DNA from: an uncultured Bacteroidia bacterium
GTDB lineage: Bacteria > Bacteroidota > Bacteroidia > Bacteroidales > Prolixibacteraceae
Direction: 5' to 3'
NCBI GenBank assembly: GCA_903923905.1
Contig: CAIXZH010000054.1
Coordinates: 51,435-115,434, forward strand
Length of the DNA: 64,000 nucleotides
Shown here: piece after piece, positions 39,454 to 49,356 of the stretch
Position numbering within the stretch: position 1 is the stretch's first letter
How the letters are laid out: each line of letters begins with the position of its first letter
The notes under the pieces: generated by a model
Seen by the model: only the letters and a program-made list of their open reading frames with translations
Told to the model about the DNA's origin: nothing
Database searches by the model: none
Translations under genes and position numbers: made by a program

Positions 39454-41874
39454 TTATTCAGTTCTTAAACTCTTCACCGGATTTGCAAAGGCTGCCTTAA
39501 CCGCCTGGAAGCTGACTGTTATCAAGGCAATTGCCAGGGCAGTAAAAGCAGCAAAGGCGAATATCCACCAGCTGACATCGATCCGGTAGGCAAAATCCTG
39601 GAGCCATTTATTCATCGCGAACCATGCAACCGGTGTGGAGGCTATAAAACCCAACAGCACCAGCTTTAAAAAGTCGGCGGATAGCAAATTGGCAATACCC
39701 ACCACGCTTGCTCCCAATATCTTACGGATGCCAATCTCCTTAATGCGTTGCTCGGTAGTAAATTTAGCCAGACCGAACAGGCCCAAACAAGCAATAAATA
39801 TTGTAAGCCCGGCAAAAATGCCCAGTATGAATCCAATTTTCTGTTCTGATTGATAGGTATTTTTGAACCGGTCATCCAGGAACGAGTAGGTAAACGGCTC
39901 TTCTGATCCAAGTCCGTCCCATCGTTTTTTGAGATCACCAAGTAATGATGTAATATCTGTTGTTTTCAATTTCACGATCATCATCCCCGGATTTGGTGCA
40001 AGTACCATGACTAGCGGTGAAATAAGGTCATGCAATGACCTGAAATGGAAATCCTTCACTATGCCGATCACATGATAGGTGATCTTCTTCCCTTCGTGAT
40101 TTGTGGTGGATATGGAATGACCCGGAGCGGTTTCCCCCCATCCAAAAACTTTGGCCGCAGCTTCGTTGAGAACTACCGCCGAGGAGTCACTGGCAAATTC
40201 TTTTGAGAAATTTCTTCCCGTCAGTAGTTGAATTCCTAACGTGGAAATATACTTCTCATCGACCTCATAACGCAATGTTTTCACCATCTGGTCGGGGTTT
40301 TCACCCGGATAAACGAAGAAATTATTGTTATCACTCTGACCGGCAGGCAAATATCCGGAGTTGGTAGAACTCACTACGCGGGGATCGTTAACAAGTTCAT
40401 TACTAAATAATTCACTGTTTTTTCCAAGCATCCAGACAGGCAATATCATGACCTGCTCCTTATTGTAACCCAGTTTTTTATGCTGGATATAGGAGAGCTG
40501 TTTATACACCACTGTTGTGATCACGATCAGCGTGATTGAGACAAAAAACTGAAAAACAACGAGTCCGCTGCGTAATCCCACACTTTTTCTCCCCGATACA
40601 AACTTCCCCTTGAGTATTGCAACGGGTTTGAACGAGGAGAGATAAAAGGCAGGATAGCTTCCTGCAACAATTCCCGTAAGTAAAACGAACAGCAGTAATC
40701 CAGGTAACAACAACGGGTGGTCTGCAAATTGGAGTGTCAGGTTTTGGCCTGCAAGCGTGTTGAAAACCGGCAATGCCAGATAGACCAGACCAATTGCAAG
40801 CAAAAAGGCAAAAGCTGTAATCACAACAGATTCAATCAGGAATTGCCGGATCAGATCTATTCTCAATGAGCCTATTACCTTGCGGATACCCACCTCGCGG
40901 GCACGACGTGATGCCCCTGCAGTTGAGAGATTCATAAAATTGATACACGCGATGAGCAGCATAAACAACGCTATAGCTCCGAAAATATAAACGTAACGGA
41001 CATCGCCCGAACGGCTAAGGTCATTGGTAAATTCTGTGCTTAGATGAATATCTGTCAACCGTTGCAGGTGGAAGCTCAGGTTATTCCCTTTTTTACGGAA
41101 TTCCGACAAGGTTACATGCATCGCCTGGACCATTTGAGGACCAATATATTTTTCAACCAGTCCCGGGAGTTTTGCTTCCAGTTTTTTATAATCATCCCCA
41201 TCCCGGAGTACCACATAAGTATAAAAATTGGAACTCATCCACGTTGGCTCCCTGGATTCTGGCAAACTGATCATTGAGGCGAACAGGTCAAAATGAAAAT
41301 GCGAATTATCCGGCACTTTTTTGATGACTCCGGTGACTTTATAACCAGCTTTATCACCTTCCTTAAAATTGATCACCTTGCCCATCGGATCTTCATTCCC
41401 AAAATACTTTTGTGAAAGGGCTTTTGTTATGACTATTGTATTGGGCTCTGCGAGTGCCGTTTTTGCATCTCCTTCAACAAGAGGAAGCGTAAAGACCTCA
41501 AAGAAATTGGCATCCACATAGGCAAACGCATCTTCCTTGAATGATTTAACACCATAGGCCAGTTTAGGCCTCCCATAATCCCTGATTCGGGTGGCTGCCT
41601 CCACCTCAGGAAAGTCGGCTTTCATCGTTTGTGCGACTGGAGGCATAATGGAAGCTTCATTAAATTTCTCCCCGGCCGACAAACCCTGGAAGGTTACACG
41701 TACAATCCTGGAGGATTTCACGTTAAAACGGTCGTAACTCAGCTCATTATAGACAAACAGCATGATGATCAGGCAGGTTGTAATGCCGATAGCCAGTCCA
41801 AGTATATTAATTGCCGAGAAACCTTTGTTCTTCCAAAGATTCCGAAATGCTATTTTGAAATAATTTTTTATCAT
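39454..41874 (-). CDS. MacB/FtsX-type ABC permease (array member 2)
   Basis: 806 residues, starting MIKNYFKIAFRNLWKNKGFSAINILGLAIGITTCLIIMLFVYN. Two periplasmic MacB-type domains and two FtsX domains: NFMNLSTAGASRRAREVGIRKVIGSLRIDLIRQFLIESVV, and EQRIKEIGIRKILGASVVGIANLLS. Ends AFANPVKSLRTE. Hydrophobic segments are at ~20-42, 290-310, 345-365, 380-405, 430-450, 685-705, 735-760 and 770-795. Followed (in transcription) by a 108-base gap to member 3 that holds a hairpin repeat. Confidence 0.9.
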   Translation of the reverse strand: MIKNYFKIAFRNLWKNKGFSAINILGLAIGITTCLIIMLFVYNELSYDRFNVKSSRIVRVTFQGLSAGEKFNEASIMPPVAQTMKADFPEVEAATRIRDYGRPKLAYGVKSFKEDAFAYVDANFFEVFTLPLVEGDAKTALAEPNTIVITKALSQKYFGNEDPMGKVINFKEGDKAGYKVTGVIKKVPDNSHFHFDLFASMISLPESREPTWMSSNFYTYVVLRDGDDYKKLEAKLPGLVEKYIGPQMVQAMHVTLSEFRKKGNNLSFHLQRLTDIHLSTEFTNDLSRSGDVRYVYIFGAIALFMLLIACINFMNLSTAGASRRAREVGIRKVIGSLRIDLIRQFLIESVVITAFAFLLAIGLVYLALPVFNTLAGQNLTLQFADHPLLLPGLLLFVLLTGIVAGSYPAFYLSSFKPVAILKGKFVSGRKSVGLRSGLVVFQFFVSITLIVITTVVYKQLSYIQHKKLGYNKEQVMILPVWMLGKNSELFSNELVNDPRVVSSTNSGYLPAGQSDNNNFFVYPGENPDQMVKTLRYEVDEKYISTLGIQLLTGRNFSKEFASDSSAVVLNEAAAKVFGWGETAPGHSISTTNHEGKKITYHVIGIVKDFHFRSLHDLISPLVMVLAPNPGMMIVKLKTTDITSLLGDLKKRWDGLGSEEPFTYSFLDDRFKNTYQSEQKIGFILGIFAGLTIFIACLGLFGLAKFTTEQRIKEIGIRKILGASVVGIANLLSADFLKLVLLGFIASTPVAWFAMNKWLQDFAYRIDVSWWIFAFAAFTALAIALITVSFQAVKAAFANPVKSLRTE

Positions 41875-41935
41875 ACATCCTCAAGTTTTTAAACTGTTTA
41901 AATATTATTCTATTCAAATTTTTAAAAGCCAGTCC

Positions 41936-41962
41936 AAGTCCCCCTTGAGGGGATTTAGGGGG
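41936..41962. repeat. Intercistronic C/G-rich hairpin repeat (copy C)
   Basis: AAGTCCCCCTTGAGGGGATT then TAGGGGG, close to the stop of permease 1. Stem CCCCTTGAGGGG (41941-41952). Same core as the copies at 34536-34563 and 39426-39448. Confidence 0.6.
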
Positions 41963-41968
41963 CCTTAT

Positions 41969-44323
41969 TTATTCGGTTCTCAGACTCTTCACCGGATTGG
42001 CGACTGCTGCCCTGATCGCCTGGTAACTTACTGTCGCCAATGAGATAACGATGGCTAAAGTGCCTGCCAGAATAAATACCCACCATTCGATATGAATGCG
42101 GTACTGAAAATCATGTAACCATATATTCATAAAAAACCAGGCAATTGGCGTCGCCAGAAGTATTGAAATGCCGACCAATGCCAGGAACTCCCTGGATAAC
42201 AGAGAGGTAATTGTAAGTACGGATGCCCCCAATACTTTTCTTACCCCGATTTCCTTAATGCGGTTCTCTGCCATGTAAGCAGCCAGGCCAAACAAACCAA
42301 GACAGGAAATAAAGATTGTCAAGGCTGCAAATATGCCGATTAGGGTTGCAGTCCGTTGAGTATCATCAAATTTCCGGGCATATTGTTCATTCACAAAATG
42401 ATACTCGAAAGGGTACTGGGGGTTAAAGGTTTTGAATATTTTTTCTACCAGCTCCACGTTATGGGAAGTGGAATTTGTACTATTCAGTTTTATGTTGAGG
42501 ACATTAAACCCCGATTTTGATCCTAAAATAACCATGGGTCTTGTAGGCTCATAGGGGGAACGCAAAAGAAAGTCTTTGATTACCCCCACAACATGCCATT
42601 TTTGCCCGTCATCCTTAATAAGCTGCCCGATCGGATCTTTAAAATTCATCGCTATGGCGGCCGACTCATTTAAAACAATGGCCAATGAATCTGTTGGATA
42701 GCTCGCTAAATCCATGTCGCGACCCTTCACGATGGTTAATCCGGCAGTCTTCACCAGCCCCTCGTCCTCACTAAATATGTCGAAATCAGTTTTATCGTCC
42801 GATGCTTTACCTTCCCACTCAAATCCCCAGGTATCGCTCCACCCTTCCGTGAGCGGAGAACTGGTTTTTGTCACCGAGACGGCTGCCCCTGAGGTTAACA
42901 ATTCATTTTTGACCAGCGTGAATTTCTTTTCCAGATCACCGGTTAGAAAATGGTAGAGCAGTTGTCCGCGCTCGTAACCGGTATCACGGTCCTGGGCATA
43001 TTTCATCTGTTGAGTGACAATGATTGTGGAGACAATAAGCACGATTGCAAACGTGAATTGCAATACAACTAACACCTTACGTGGATTAATCACTGCATTT
43101 GACCTTTTAAAACTCCCTTTTAAAACCACGACAGGCTTAAAGGATGACAAAAACAAGGCCGGGTAACTTCCTGCAAGAGCACCTGTACCAACAATAAACA
43201 ATACTGAGACCAACCAGAAACTGAGGTTGCTGTAAGGGATATCTAACTCTTTAGCTGCCAAAGTATCGAACCAGGGTAAACACAATTGAACCAACAGTAA
43301 GGAGAGAATTCCCGAAATGAGTGCTATTAAAACTGATTCACCTAAAAATTGTGCGATCAAAGACCTTTTCCCGGCGCCTACAACTTTCCGGATGCCAACC
43401 TCTTTTGCCCGTTTTTCACTTCGTGCGGTACTTAGGTTCATAAAATTGATACAGGCTATCAGGAGTATGAACAGTGCTATAATTGAAAAGGTCACGACGA
43501 TAGCAATACGACCTCCCACCACTTTCCCATTCTCGAAATTTGAGTACAAATGCCATTTGGTAATCGGGTGGAGAAACACCTCCTGCTGCTCATTTCCATT
43601 AGAGTGCGTTTTGGTGACATTCTTAATTTTACTGTCGACCAATATCGCTGTTGCATTTGGTTTTAATTCCACATAGGTATTCACGGAGTTGTTACCCCAG
43701 TAATTGTCGTCCCATCCCAATTTTGTCATATATGCCCAGGGCATTATGAATTCAAAAGTAAACCGGGTATTGGTGGGCAGATCTTTTAAGATCCCTGAAA
43801 CCGTAAAATTGGTTTTATCGATTTTTAAGATCTTACCTATGGCATCCTCTGTTCCAAACATTTTTATGGCCATCTTTTGGGTGATCACTACATTGGAAAC
43901 GCTGTTAAGTGCAGTTTCGGCATTGCCCTGTAAAACCGGGAAACTGAACATCTTTAAAAATGAAGGATCTGCAAAAAGTCCACTGCATGAAATTTGTTTA
44001 AGACCCACAGTTGTGACAAACCATTGATTGTTTGTTCTTGCAACATCCGCAATTTCAGGATATTCCTGTTTTAGCGTAGGGCCAAGTATTTTTGGTGTAC
44101 TGTGCCAGCACTGCAATTTATTATTGAAGGTACCCCGGTTCCACGCCTCATATAAATAATCCTTGTTTTTATGAAATTTATCATAGCTCACTTCGTTCTG
44201 AATCCATAGCAGGATGAGCAATGCACTTGCCATTCCCACGGTCAGGCCGGCAATATTGATCGCCGAAAAACCCTTGTTTCGAAGCAGGTTTCGGTAAGCT
44301 ATTTTGAGAAAATTCTTAAACAT
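41969..44323 (-). CDS. MacB/FtsX-type ABC permease (array member 1)
   Basis: 784 residues from the ATG at 44323 (MFKNFLKIAYRNLLRNKGFSAINIAGLTVG), which matches the MxKNY/F starts of its paralogs; an ATG 9 bases upstream is the alternative. First permease after the first ABC ATPase in transcription order. Same double MacB/FtsX layout: NFMNLSTARSEKRAKEVGIRKVVGAGKRSL and ENRIKEIGVRKVLGASVLTI, tail AVANPVKSLRTE. The 149-base gap to the ATPase upstream contains a GC-rich stretch with no gene. Confidence 0.9.
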   Translation of the reverse strand: MFKNFLKIAYRNLLRNKGFSAINIAGLTVGMASALLILLWIQNEVSYDKFHKNKDYLYEAWNRGTFNNKLQCWHSTPKILGPTLKQEYPEIADVARTNNQWFVTTVGLKQISCSGLFADPSFLKMFSFPVLQGNAETALNSVSNVVITQKMAIKMFGTEDAIGKILKIDKTNFTVSGILKDLPTNTRFTFEFIMPWAYMTKLGWDDNYWGNNSVNTYVELKPNATAILVDSKIKNVTKTHSNGNEQQEVFLHPITKWHLYSNFENGKVVGGRIAIVVTFSIIALFILLIACINFMNLSTARSEKRAKEVGIRKVVGAGKRSLIAQFLGESVLIALISGILSLLLVQLCLPWFDTLAAKELDIPYSNLSFWLVSVLFIVGTGALAGSYPALFLSSFKPVVVLKGSFKRSNAVINPRKVLVVLQFTFAIVLIVSTIIVTQQMKYAQDRDTGYERGQLLYHFLTGDLEKKFTLVKNELLTSGAAVSVTKTSSPLTEGWSDTWGFEWEGKASDDKTDFDIFSEDEGLVKTAGLTIVKGRDMDLASYPTDSLAIVLNESAAIAMNFKDPIGQLIKDDGQKWHVVGVIKDFLLRSPYEPTRPMVILGSKSGFNVLNIKLNSTNSTSHNVELVEKIFKTFNPQYPFEYHFVNEQYARKFDDTQRTATLIGIFAALTIFISCLGLFGLAAYMAENRIKEIGVRKVLGASVLTITSLLSREFLALVGISILLATPIAWFFMNIWLHDFQYRIHIEWWVFILAGTLAIVISLATVSYQAIRAAVANPVKSLRTE

Positions 44324-44472
44324 ACCTGACATTTAAGTAATTAGAATAATTTATTTTCGTATAGATTGCTTCCTCCCAGATCCGTTTGTACTATCGGGGC
44401 AGGCTGTTCCTCTTCGCAAGGAAGGAATTATCCCGAGTGGCGAAGAAGGGGAAGATTTGGCGGGATTAAAAC

Positions 44473-45150
44473 TTACACCAGAATATTCTCGGTAACTGTT
44501 TGTCCATCCAACATCCGGATGATACGATGGCTGAATCTGGCATCGTGTTCACTATGTGTGACCATAATGATGGTTGTGCCCTGCTCATTCAGGTCGGTTA
44601 GCAACTCCATCACTTCACTTCCATTCGCTGAATCGAGATTACCGGTTGGTTCATCGGCGAGAATTAATTTGGGATTGTTTACTACCGCCCTTGCCACCGC
44701 CACACGCTGCTGCTGTCCTCCCGAAAGCTGCTGAGGGAAATGGTTGCGGCGATGCATAATCTTCATCTTATCCAGAACCTTCTCCACTTTTTCTTTCCGC
44801 TCTGCTGCTTTAATCCCAGTATAAATCAGAGGAAGTTCAACGTTTTCATATACAGTTAATTCGTCAATCAGGTTAAAGCTCTGAAAGACAAATCCAATAT
44901 TATGCTTCCGCATCTCGGCCCGTTTTCGCTCATTAAAATGAGATACTTCCACACCATTGAATATAAAACTGCCGCCATCGGCATCATCCAGTAATCCCAG
45001 AATATTTAATAAAGTGGATTTGCCACAACCGGAAGGTCCCATTACGGCGACGAACTCCCCTTCTTTCACTTCTATCGATAATTTATTCAGGGCAATCGTT
45101 TCTACCTCTTTGGTACGGTAGATCTTTTCAAGGTCTTTAATTTTAATCAT
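44473..45150 (-). CDS. MacB/LolD-type ABC transporter ATPase (copy 1)
   Basis: 225-residue ATPase subunit powering the MacB-type permeases: Walker A GPSGCGKST, Q-loop FVFQSFNLIDELTVYENVELPL, signature LSGGQQQRVAVARA, Walker B LILADEPTGNLDSANG and H-loop VTHSEHDA. Lies first in the array after the fusion protein. Paralogous to the ATPase at 31361-32026, with which it shares the wording FVFQxxxLIDELTVYENxExPL. Confidence 0.93.
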   Translation of the reverse strand: MIKIKDLEKIYRTKEVETIALNKLSIEVKEGEFVAVMGPSGCGKSTLLNILGLLDDADGGSFIFNGVEVSHFNERKRAEMRKHNIGFVFQSFNLIDELTVYENVELPLIYTGIKAAERKEKVEKVLDKMKIMHRRNHFPQQLSGGQQQRVAVARAVVNNPKLILADEPTGNLDSANGSEVMELLTDLNEQGTTIIMVTHSEHDARFSHRIIRMLDGQTVTENILV

Positions 45151-45244
45151 TTTATTTCCTTATATGTTTAACTGATTATTTGATTCTATGACGACTTATG
45201 TGGGTAATTTAACCTAACCGCATTAAATTGATTTATGCAATATG

Positions 45245-45358
45245 CAACTGGCTGCTGGCATGAAAGTGCTAACTATCTGACCTTAATCCTTTAAAGGTTA
45301 AATTAAACCCTTTAGTAAGCGAGTCTGCCAGTCGCCAGCCACTAATAGCCAGCTGCAA
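45245..45358. repeat. Inverted CTGGC-type repeats in the 45151-45402 spacer
   Basis: CAACTGGCTGCTGGCATG (45245-45262) is mirrored by an inverted string at ~45325-45358 whose complement reads GCAGCTGGCTATTAGTGGCT followed by GGCGACTGGC. The two parts flank ~60 bases. The same kind of degenerate unit appears at 9921-10000 and 20511-20545. The remaining spacer shows nothing else recognisable. Confidence 0.45.
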
Positions 45359-45402
45359 TATTTATAAAGTCCAATTTCCCATACCAAACGACATATAGCT
45401 AA

Positions 45403-46656
45403 TTATTTCTTGAGAATCAGCTCCTGCATCTCTCCGTAATTTTCATAACTGCTCGTGATCACTTTATCGCCGGGCTTCAATCCCTGGAGCACTTCATAAT
45501 AATCAGGGTTTTGGCTTCCAAGCTGAATATCGGTTTTGTAAGCCGATTTACCATCGGAGCTCACCTTGAAAATCCAGTTACCACCGGTTTGTTGATAGAA
45601 ACCTCCACGCGGCAAACGAAGGACTTGTTTTTCATCACTTAAGGCAAGACGGATCTGCAGGTTTTGTCCCCGGCGAATACCTTTTGGGATTGTTCCTTCA
45701 AACCGCATGTCTACTTGGAATTTCCCATTTGTAACCTGGGTAAACACTTTGATTATTATTAACTTGTACAAATTGTCCGCAAAAGTAAAATCGCCTTTTA
45801 GCCCGTTATAAATCCGTGAGATATAATGTTCATCAATATCAACCCGGACTTTAAAACCGCTTAATACATCAATCTGTCCAAGTCTGTCGCCCTGCCTTTT
45901 GTTTTGTCCTATTTCTGCATCAAGCGAGGTAAGCTGACCATCAATCGGTGAGCGGACAGTCAACTCATTTACTTTTTGTCGCATCATATTTAAAGCCTCC
46001 TGTGACCCTTTGTACGATCGTTTATCCTGCTCTTCCTGCTCAAAGCGGGACACCGAATCCTGTTTTAAAATTTGTTGCGTTAACTCTTTCTTTTTCGAAT
46101 AATAATTGAAGTCGTTTTCAGCCTTTTTAAACTCCTGCGAGCCAATTACATTTTCAGCAAACAGGTGTTTATCCAGTTGATAAACACGTTCAGCTTCTTT
46201 ATACAGACTTTCAACATCAGCCATCTGGTTTAATTTGCTCACCGTGTTCTGCTGTGCGGCATTGCTGTTTATCTGCATTTGAGTAAGGGTATTGTAGACC
46301 GTATTTTGCTGACTTAACATGGTCATTAAAAGATCGGTGTTGGACAACCGCAAAATAGGTTGCCCCTTTTTCATGATTGCACCATCTTCTGTGTATTTTT
46401 CTTCAACCCGGCCACCTTCGCTTGCGTCCAGGTAAATAGTTGTCAGGGGCATTACGATTCCATTTACAGGAATAAACTCCTGAAAAGTCCCGTTTGAAAC
46501 TTCACTAATGGTTATTCTTTCCAGATTGACATTCAGCCTGGATTTGCCGGAAGTAAAATAGTAGCTTGCGATTATCAATAAAACAATAGAAAGTACAATT
46601 ACTAGTGTACTTATCCTTTTAAGGTTCCATTTTTTCTTTTCAACAGGTCTGTCCAC
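45403..46656 (-). CDS. Periplasmic membrane-fusion (HlyD/MacA-like) protein
   Basis: 417 residues from a GTG at 46656 (VDRPVEKKKWNLKRISTLVIVLSIVLLIIASYYF). An ATG 66 bases upstream would add a stretch (MITFSDILELKFLNLIIIKS) that looks non-native; either is possible. One inner-membrane anchor helix, then the fusion-protein parts: GGRVEEKYTEDGAIMKKGQPILRLS (lipoyl-like half), a coiled coil (~100-200), VRSPIDGQLTSLDAEIGQNKRQGDRLGQID and a beta-barrel segment. Links the inner-membrane pump to the TolC-like channel at 29868-31337. First gene of the efflux locus in transcription order. Confidence 0.9.
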   Translation of the reverse strand: MDRPVEKKKWNLKRISTLVIVLSIVLLIIASYYFTSGKSRLNVNLERITISEVSNGTFQEFIPVNGIVMPLTTIYLDASEGGRVEEKYTEDGAIMKKGQPILRLSNTDLLMTMLSQQNTVYNTLTQMQINSNAAQQNTVSKLNQMADVESLYKEAERVYQLDKHLFAENVIGSQEFKKAENDFNYYSKKKELTQQILKQDSVSRFEQEEQDKRSYKGSQEALNMMRQKVNELTVRSPIDGQLTSLDAEIGQNKRQGDRLGQIDVLSGFKVRVDIDEHYISRIYNGLKGDFTFADNLYKLIIIKVFTQVTNGKFQVDMRFEGTIPKGIRRGQNLQIRLALSDEKQVLRLPRGGFYQQTGGNWIFKVSSDGKSAYKTDIQLGSQNPDYYEVLQGLKPGDKVITSSYENYGEMQELILKK

Positions 46657-47061
46657 GGTATGACTTTTAATGATTATTAAATTCAGAAATTTCAATTCCA
46701 AAATATCAGAAAATGTGATCATTTGTTTTTCTACGAATACAATGCCAGAATTTCAATATGCTATAGAACAGGTGGTTAAATAGCTTAATTAATTAAGATT
46801 GTTCGGTGGCGATACAACAAGTGTATCAAAAGCATACACTCTTTTCTTCTGATCCAGCTTTATAAACTGCCTATTGATCTTTAAATGTTTAATAAATGGC
46901 GAATATTTGATATTTCATCGCAATTCCGTGTGAGCAAACTATTATTACATCAATATTTTACACTGAAATGAAGTCACAAATGAATTTTTATTAACTTTAT
47001 ATTCTGAAATTTGATTTATTAAATTTTTTATAAACAGCCGTATTAAACTAATTCATTGATT
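46657..47061. other. Divergent spacer of about 400 bases, no gene seen
   Basis: Separates the efflux locus (minus) from the plus-strand oxidoreductase. AT-rich. A short inverted pair, AAGTGTATC..GCATACACT (46820-46841), is present. No TAnnTTTG or convincing sigma-54 (-24/-12) promoter was found; the closest candidate near 46920 has the wrong spacing and lacks the GG. Confidence 0.35.
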
Positions 47062-48357
47062 ATGAAATTTCAAAACAGAATCTCCAGAAGGAACTTTGTA
47101 TGTACAACAGCTACCGGTGCCGCGGCATTATCAGTAATCCCCGGAATATCCCTTGCTGCAAATGAAGCTGTTGCAAAAATCCGATTGGGATTTATCGGCG
47201 TGGGGATTCAGAGTCATGGATTGTTAAATAACCTGATGAAATGTCCTGAAACTGTAGTAATTGCCTGTTGTGATGTGGTAACTACAAAGGTTGAAAAGTT
47301 TAAGAGAGAAGCGCAGACCCTGAATGATCAAAAATGGATTGGAGAAAAGCATGAAGTTATCGGGTACAAAAATTATCGCGAACTTTTAAACAGACAAGAT
47401 ATTGATGCAGTGGTTATTGCCACGCCTGACCATTGGCATGCCCAAGTTGCCGTTGACGCAGCAAAAGCTGGTAAAGATATTTATTGCGAAAAACCTATGG
47501 CATTAACTGTCGCTGAAGGACGTGCAATGGTAAATGCAACCCGGAAGTATAACAGAGTTTTTCAAACGGGAAATATGCAGCGTTCCTGGCGTGATTTCCG
47601 CCATGCGTGCGAATTGGTTGCCAATGGATATCTTGGAGATGTTAAGGAGGTGAATGTCTCAGTTGGTCCTCCGGTCAAGGCATTGGACCTTCCTGAAGTT
47701 CCGGCTCCTGATAACATTGACTGGGATATGTGGGTGGGACCTTCACTTTATCGCGAATATAGCCCGGTCCTTGCACCTCCCGTCGAAGATTTAAATTTTC
47801 CGAATTGGCGCAGCTACCGGGAGTTTGGAGGAGGTATGATCACTGACTGGGGAGCTCATATGTTTGATATCGCTCAGTGGGCGCTGGGAATGGATGAATC
47901 GGGCCCGGTTGAATTTATTCCTCCATCAAAACATGCTGTCATTGGTTTACAAATGAAGTATAAAAATGGTGTTATATTGAATCATGCTCATTGGTTTGAA
48001 GGAGCTGGAGTTCAATTTATTGGAACAAAAGGGAAGATCGAGGTCAGTCGCGATTTTTTACGCTCTGATCCACCTGCTATAGTTACAACAGAAATTCAAC
48101 CCACAGATAAACATTTGTATAAAAGCGATAACCACTATCAGGACTGGATTGATGCTATAAAAAAGAGAACAAAGCCAATATCTGACGTTGAAACCGGTCA
48201 CCGAACCTCTTCTCTTTGTAACCTTGCAAATATTGCGTATGAACTGCAACGGCATTTGAAATGGGATCCGAAGAAAGAACAATTCATCGGCGATACCGCC
48301 GCTAACATGATGCTTTCCCGTGCCTACCGAGGAAAATGGAATTATCTTGATTTCTAG
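47062..48357 (+). CDS. Gfo/Idh/MocA-family oxidoreductase, Tat-exported
   Basis: 431 residues from the ATG at 47062 (an in-frame TTG 6 bases upstream is unlikely). Tat signal SRRNFVCTTATGAAALSVIPG, Rossmann start KIRLGFIGVGIQSHGLLNNL, then the active-site CEKPMALTV, and a substrate-side segment with GGGMITDWGAHMFDIAQWALGMD, which holds the family's histidine region. NAD(P)-dependent oxidoreductase of sugars or inositols; substrate unknown. Related to the truncated member at 1-1112. Followed by two Tat-exported aldo/keto reductases, so the three may act together in the periplasm. Confidence 0.92.
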   Translation: MKFQNRISRRNFVCTTATGAAALSVIPGISLAANEAVAKIRLGFIGVGIQSHGLLNNLMKCPETVVIACCDVVTTKVEKFKREAQTLNDQKWIGEKHEVIGYKNYRELLNRQDIDAVVIATPDHWHAQVAVDAAKAGKDIYCEKPMALTVAEGRAMVNATRKYNRVFQTGNMQRSWRDFRHACELVANGYLGDVKEVNVSVGPPVKALDLPEVPAPDNIDWDMWVGPSLYREYSPVLAPPVEDLNFPNWRSYREFGGGMITDWGAHMFDIAQWALGMDESGPVEFIPPSKHAVIGLQMKYKNGVILNHAHWFEGAGVQFIGTKGKIEVSRDFLRSDPPAIVTTEIQPTDKHLYKSDNHYQDWIDAIKKRTKPISDVETGHRTSSLCNLANIAYELQRHLKWDPKKEQFIGDTAANMMLSRAYRGKWNYLDF

Positions 48358-48437
48358 TCAGTTTGCAATTTAAAAGCTCCTTTCCTGAAACCTTTAATAT
48401 ACCCTTTTTGTTTTAAGAGTAAATTAAACACCCCATC

Positions 48438-49331
48438 ATGGAAAAAATTAACCGCCGAAGCTTTATCTATTCAAGCGCAGTAAGTCTAACCGGTTATACT
48501 GCGCTCTCGGCCGCAGGGATCTTAAGCCAGGGATTTTCCCCGGCGAATGCCTTGGTTGATAAGGTTAAACTTGGACAAACCGGGCTTACTGTTTCGCGGA
48601 TTGCTCTGGGGACCGGTACTATTGGTGGAAATCACCAGTCAAATCAGACGCGGTTAGGGCTTGCCAATTTTGTTAAAATGGCTCATCATGCCTATGATCG
48701 TGGAATCCATTTTTTTGACACAGCTGATAGTTATGGTTCATATCCGTTTATAAAAGAGGTTCTTAAAGATCTTCCACGCGAGAAAGTGACTCTTCTGGGG
48801 AAAATGTGGACCTCCAACGATCCTTCAACCAGTGAACCTGTGGATAAGGCGCTTGACCGCTTCCGTTCTGAAACGGGAAGTGATTATTTCGATATCATGC
48901 TGTTACACTGCATGACTACCGGGAAATGGCAGGAGGAGAAGAAACGGTATATCGATTATTTTTCACTGGCTAAGCAACGAGGAATTATTAAGGCTGTAGG
49001 CCTGTCATGTCATAATTATGAGGCCCTTAAGATTGCCGCTGATGATCCTTGGGTGGATGTAATACTTGCCCGGATAAACCCGTTTCAATCCCACATGGAT
49101 GGCACTCCGTTGCAGATTAATGCGCTTTTGGACAGGGCCAGGAGTAACGGGAAAGGAATCGTAGGGATGAAAATCTTTGGCAATGGAGATAAAATCAAAG
49201 AGGATGAGCGTGAGGAGTCGATCACTTTTGCACTCAGGAAAACCAGCATTCACTGTATGACTTTGGGGCTCGAAAGCATTGCCCAGGTTGATGATGCAGT
49301 TGATCGGGTTATGCGGATCGCGAAAGGGTAG
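48438..49331 (+). CDS. Tat-exported aldo/keto reductase (copy 1)
   Basis: 297 residues. Tat signal MEKINRRSFIYSSAVSLTGY. Family start VDKVKLGQTGLTVSRIALGTGT, catalytic residues FFDTADSYGS (Asp, Tyr), LLGKMW (Lys) and IMLLHCM (His), then the (beta/alpha)8 wording GIIKAVGLSCHNYEALKIAADDPWVDVILARINP. Exported reductases of this kind are common in Bacteroidota and have unknown substrates. Closely paralogous to the gene at 49430-50335. Confidence 0.9.
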   Translation: MEKINRRSFIYSSAVSLTGYTALSAAGILSQGFSPANALVDKVKLGQTGLTVSRIALGTGTIGGNHQSNQTRLGLANFVKMAHHAYDRGIHFFDTADSYGSYPFIKEVLKDLPREKVTLLGKMWTSNDPSTSEPVDKALDRFRSETGSDYFDIMLLHCMTTGKWQEEKKRYIDYFSLAKQRGIIKAVGLSCHNYEALKIAADDPWVDVILARINPFQSHMDGTPLQINALLDRARSNGKGIVGMKIFGNGDKIKEDEREESITFALRKTSIHCMTLGLESIAQVDDAVDRVMRIAKG

Positions 49332-49356
49332 GTTATGGATACATTTAAAAGGGTAA

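Noticed and set aside
46900..46945. Possible sigma-54 promoter (ACGGAATTGC) before the efflux locus
   Set aside because: The GG of the -24 element is missing and the spacing to GC is one base off, so it does not fit.
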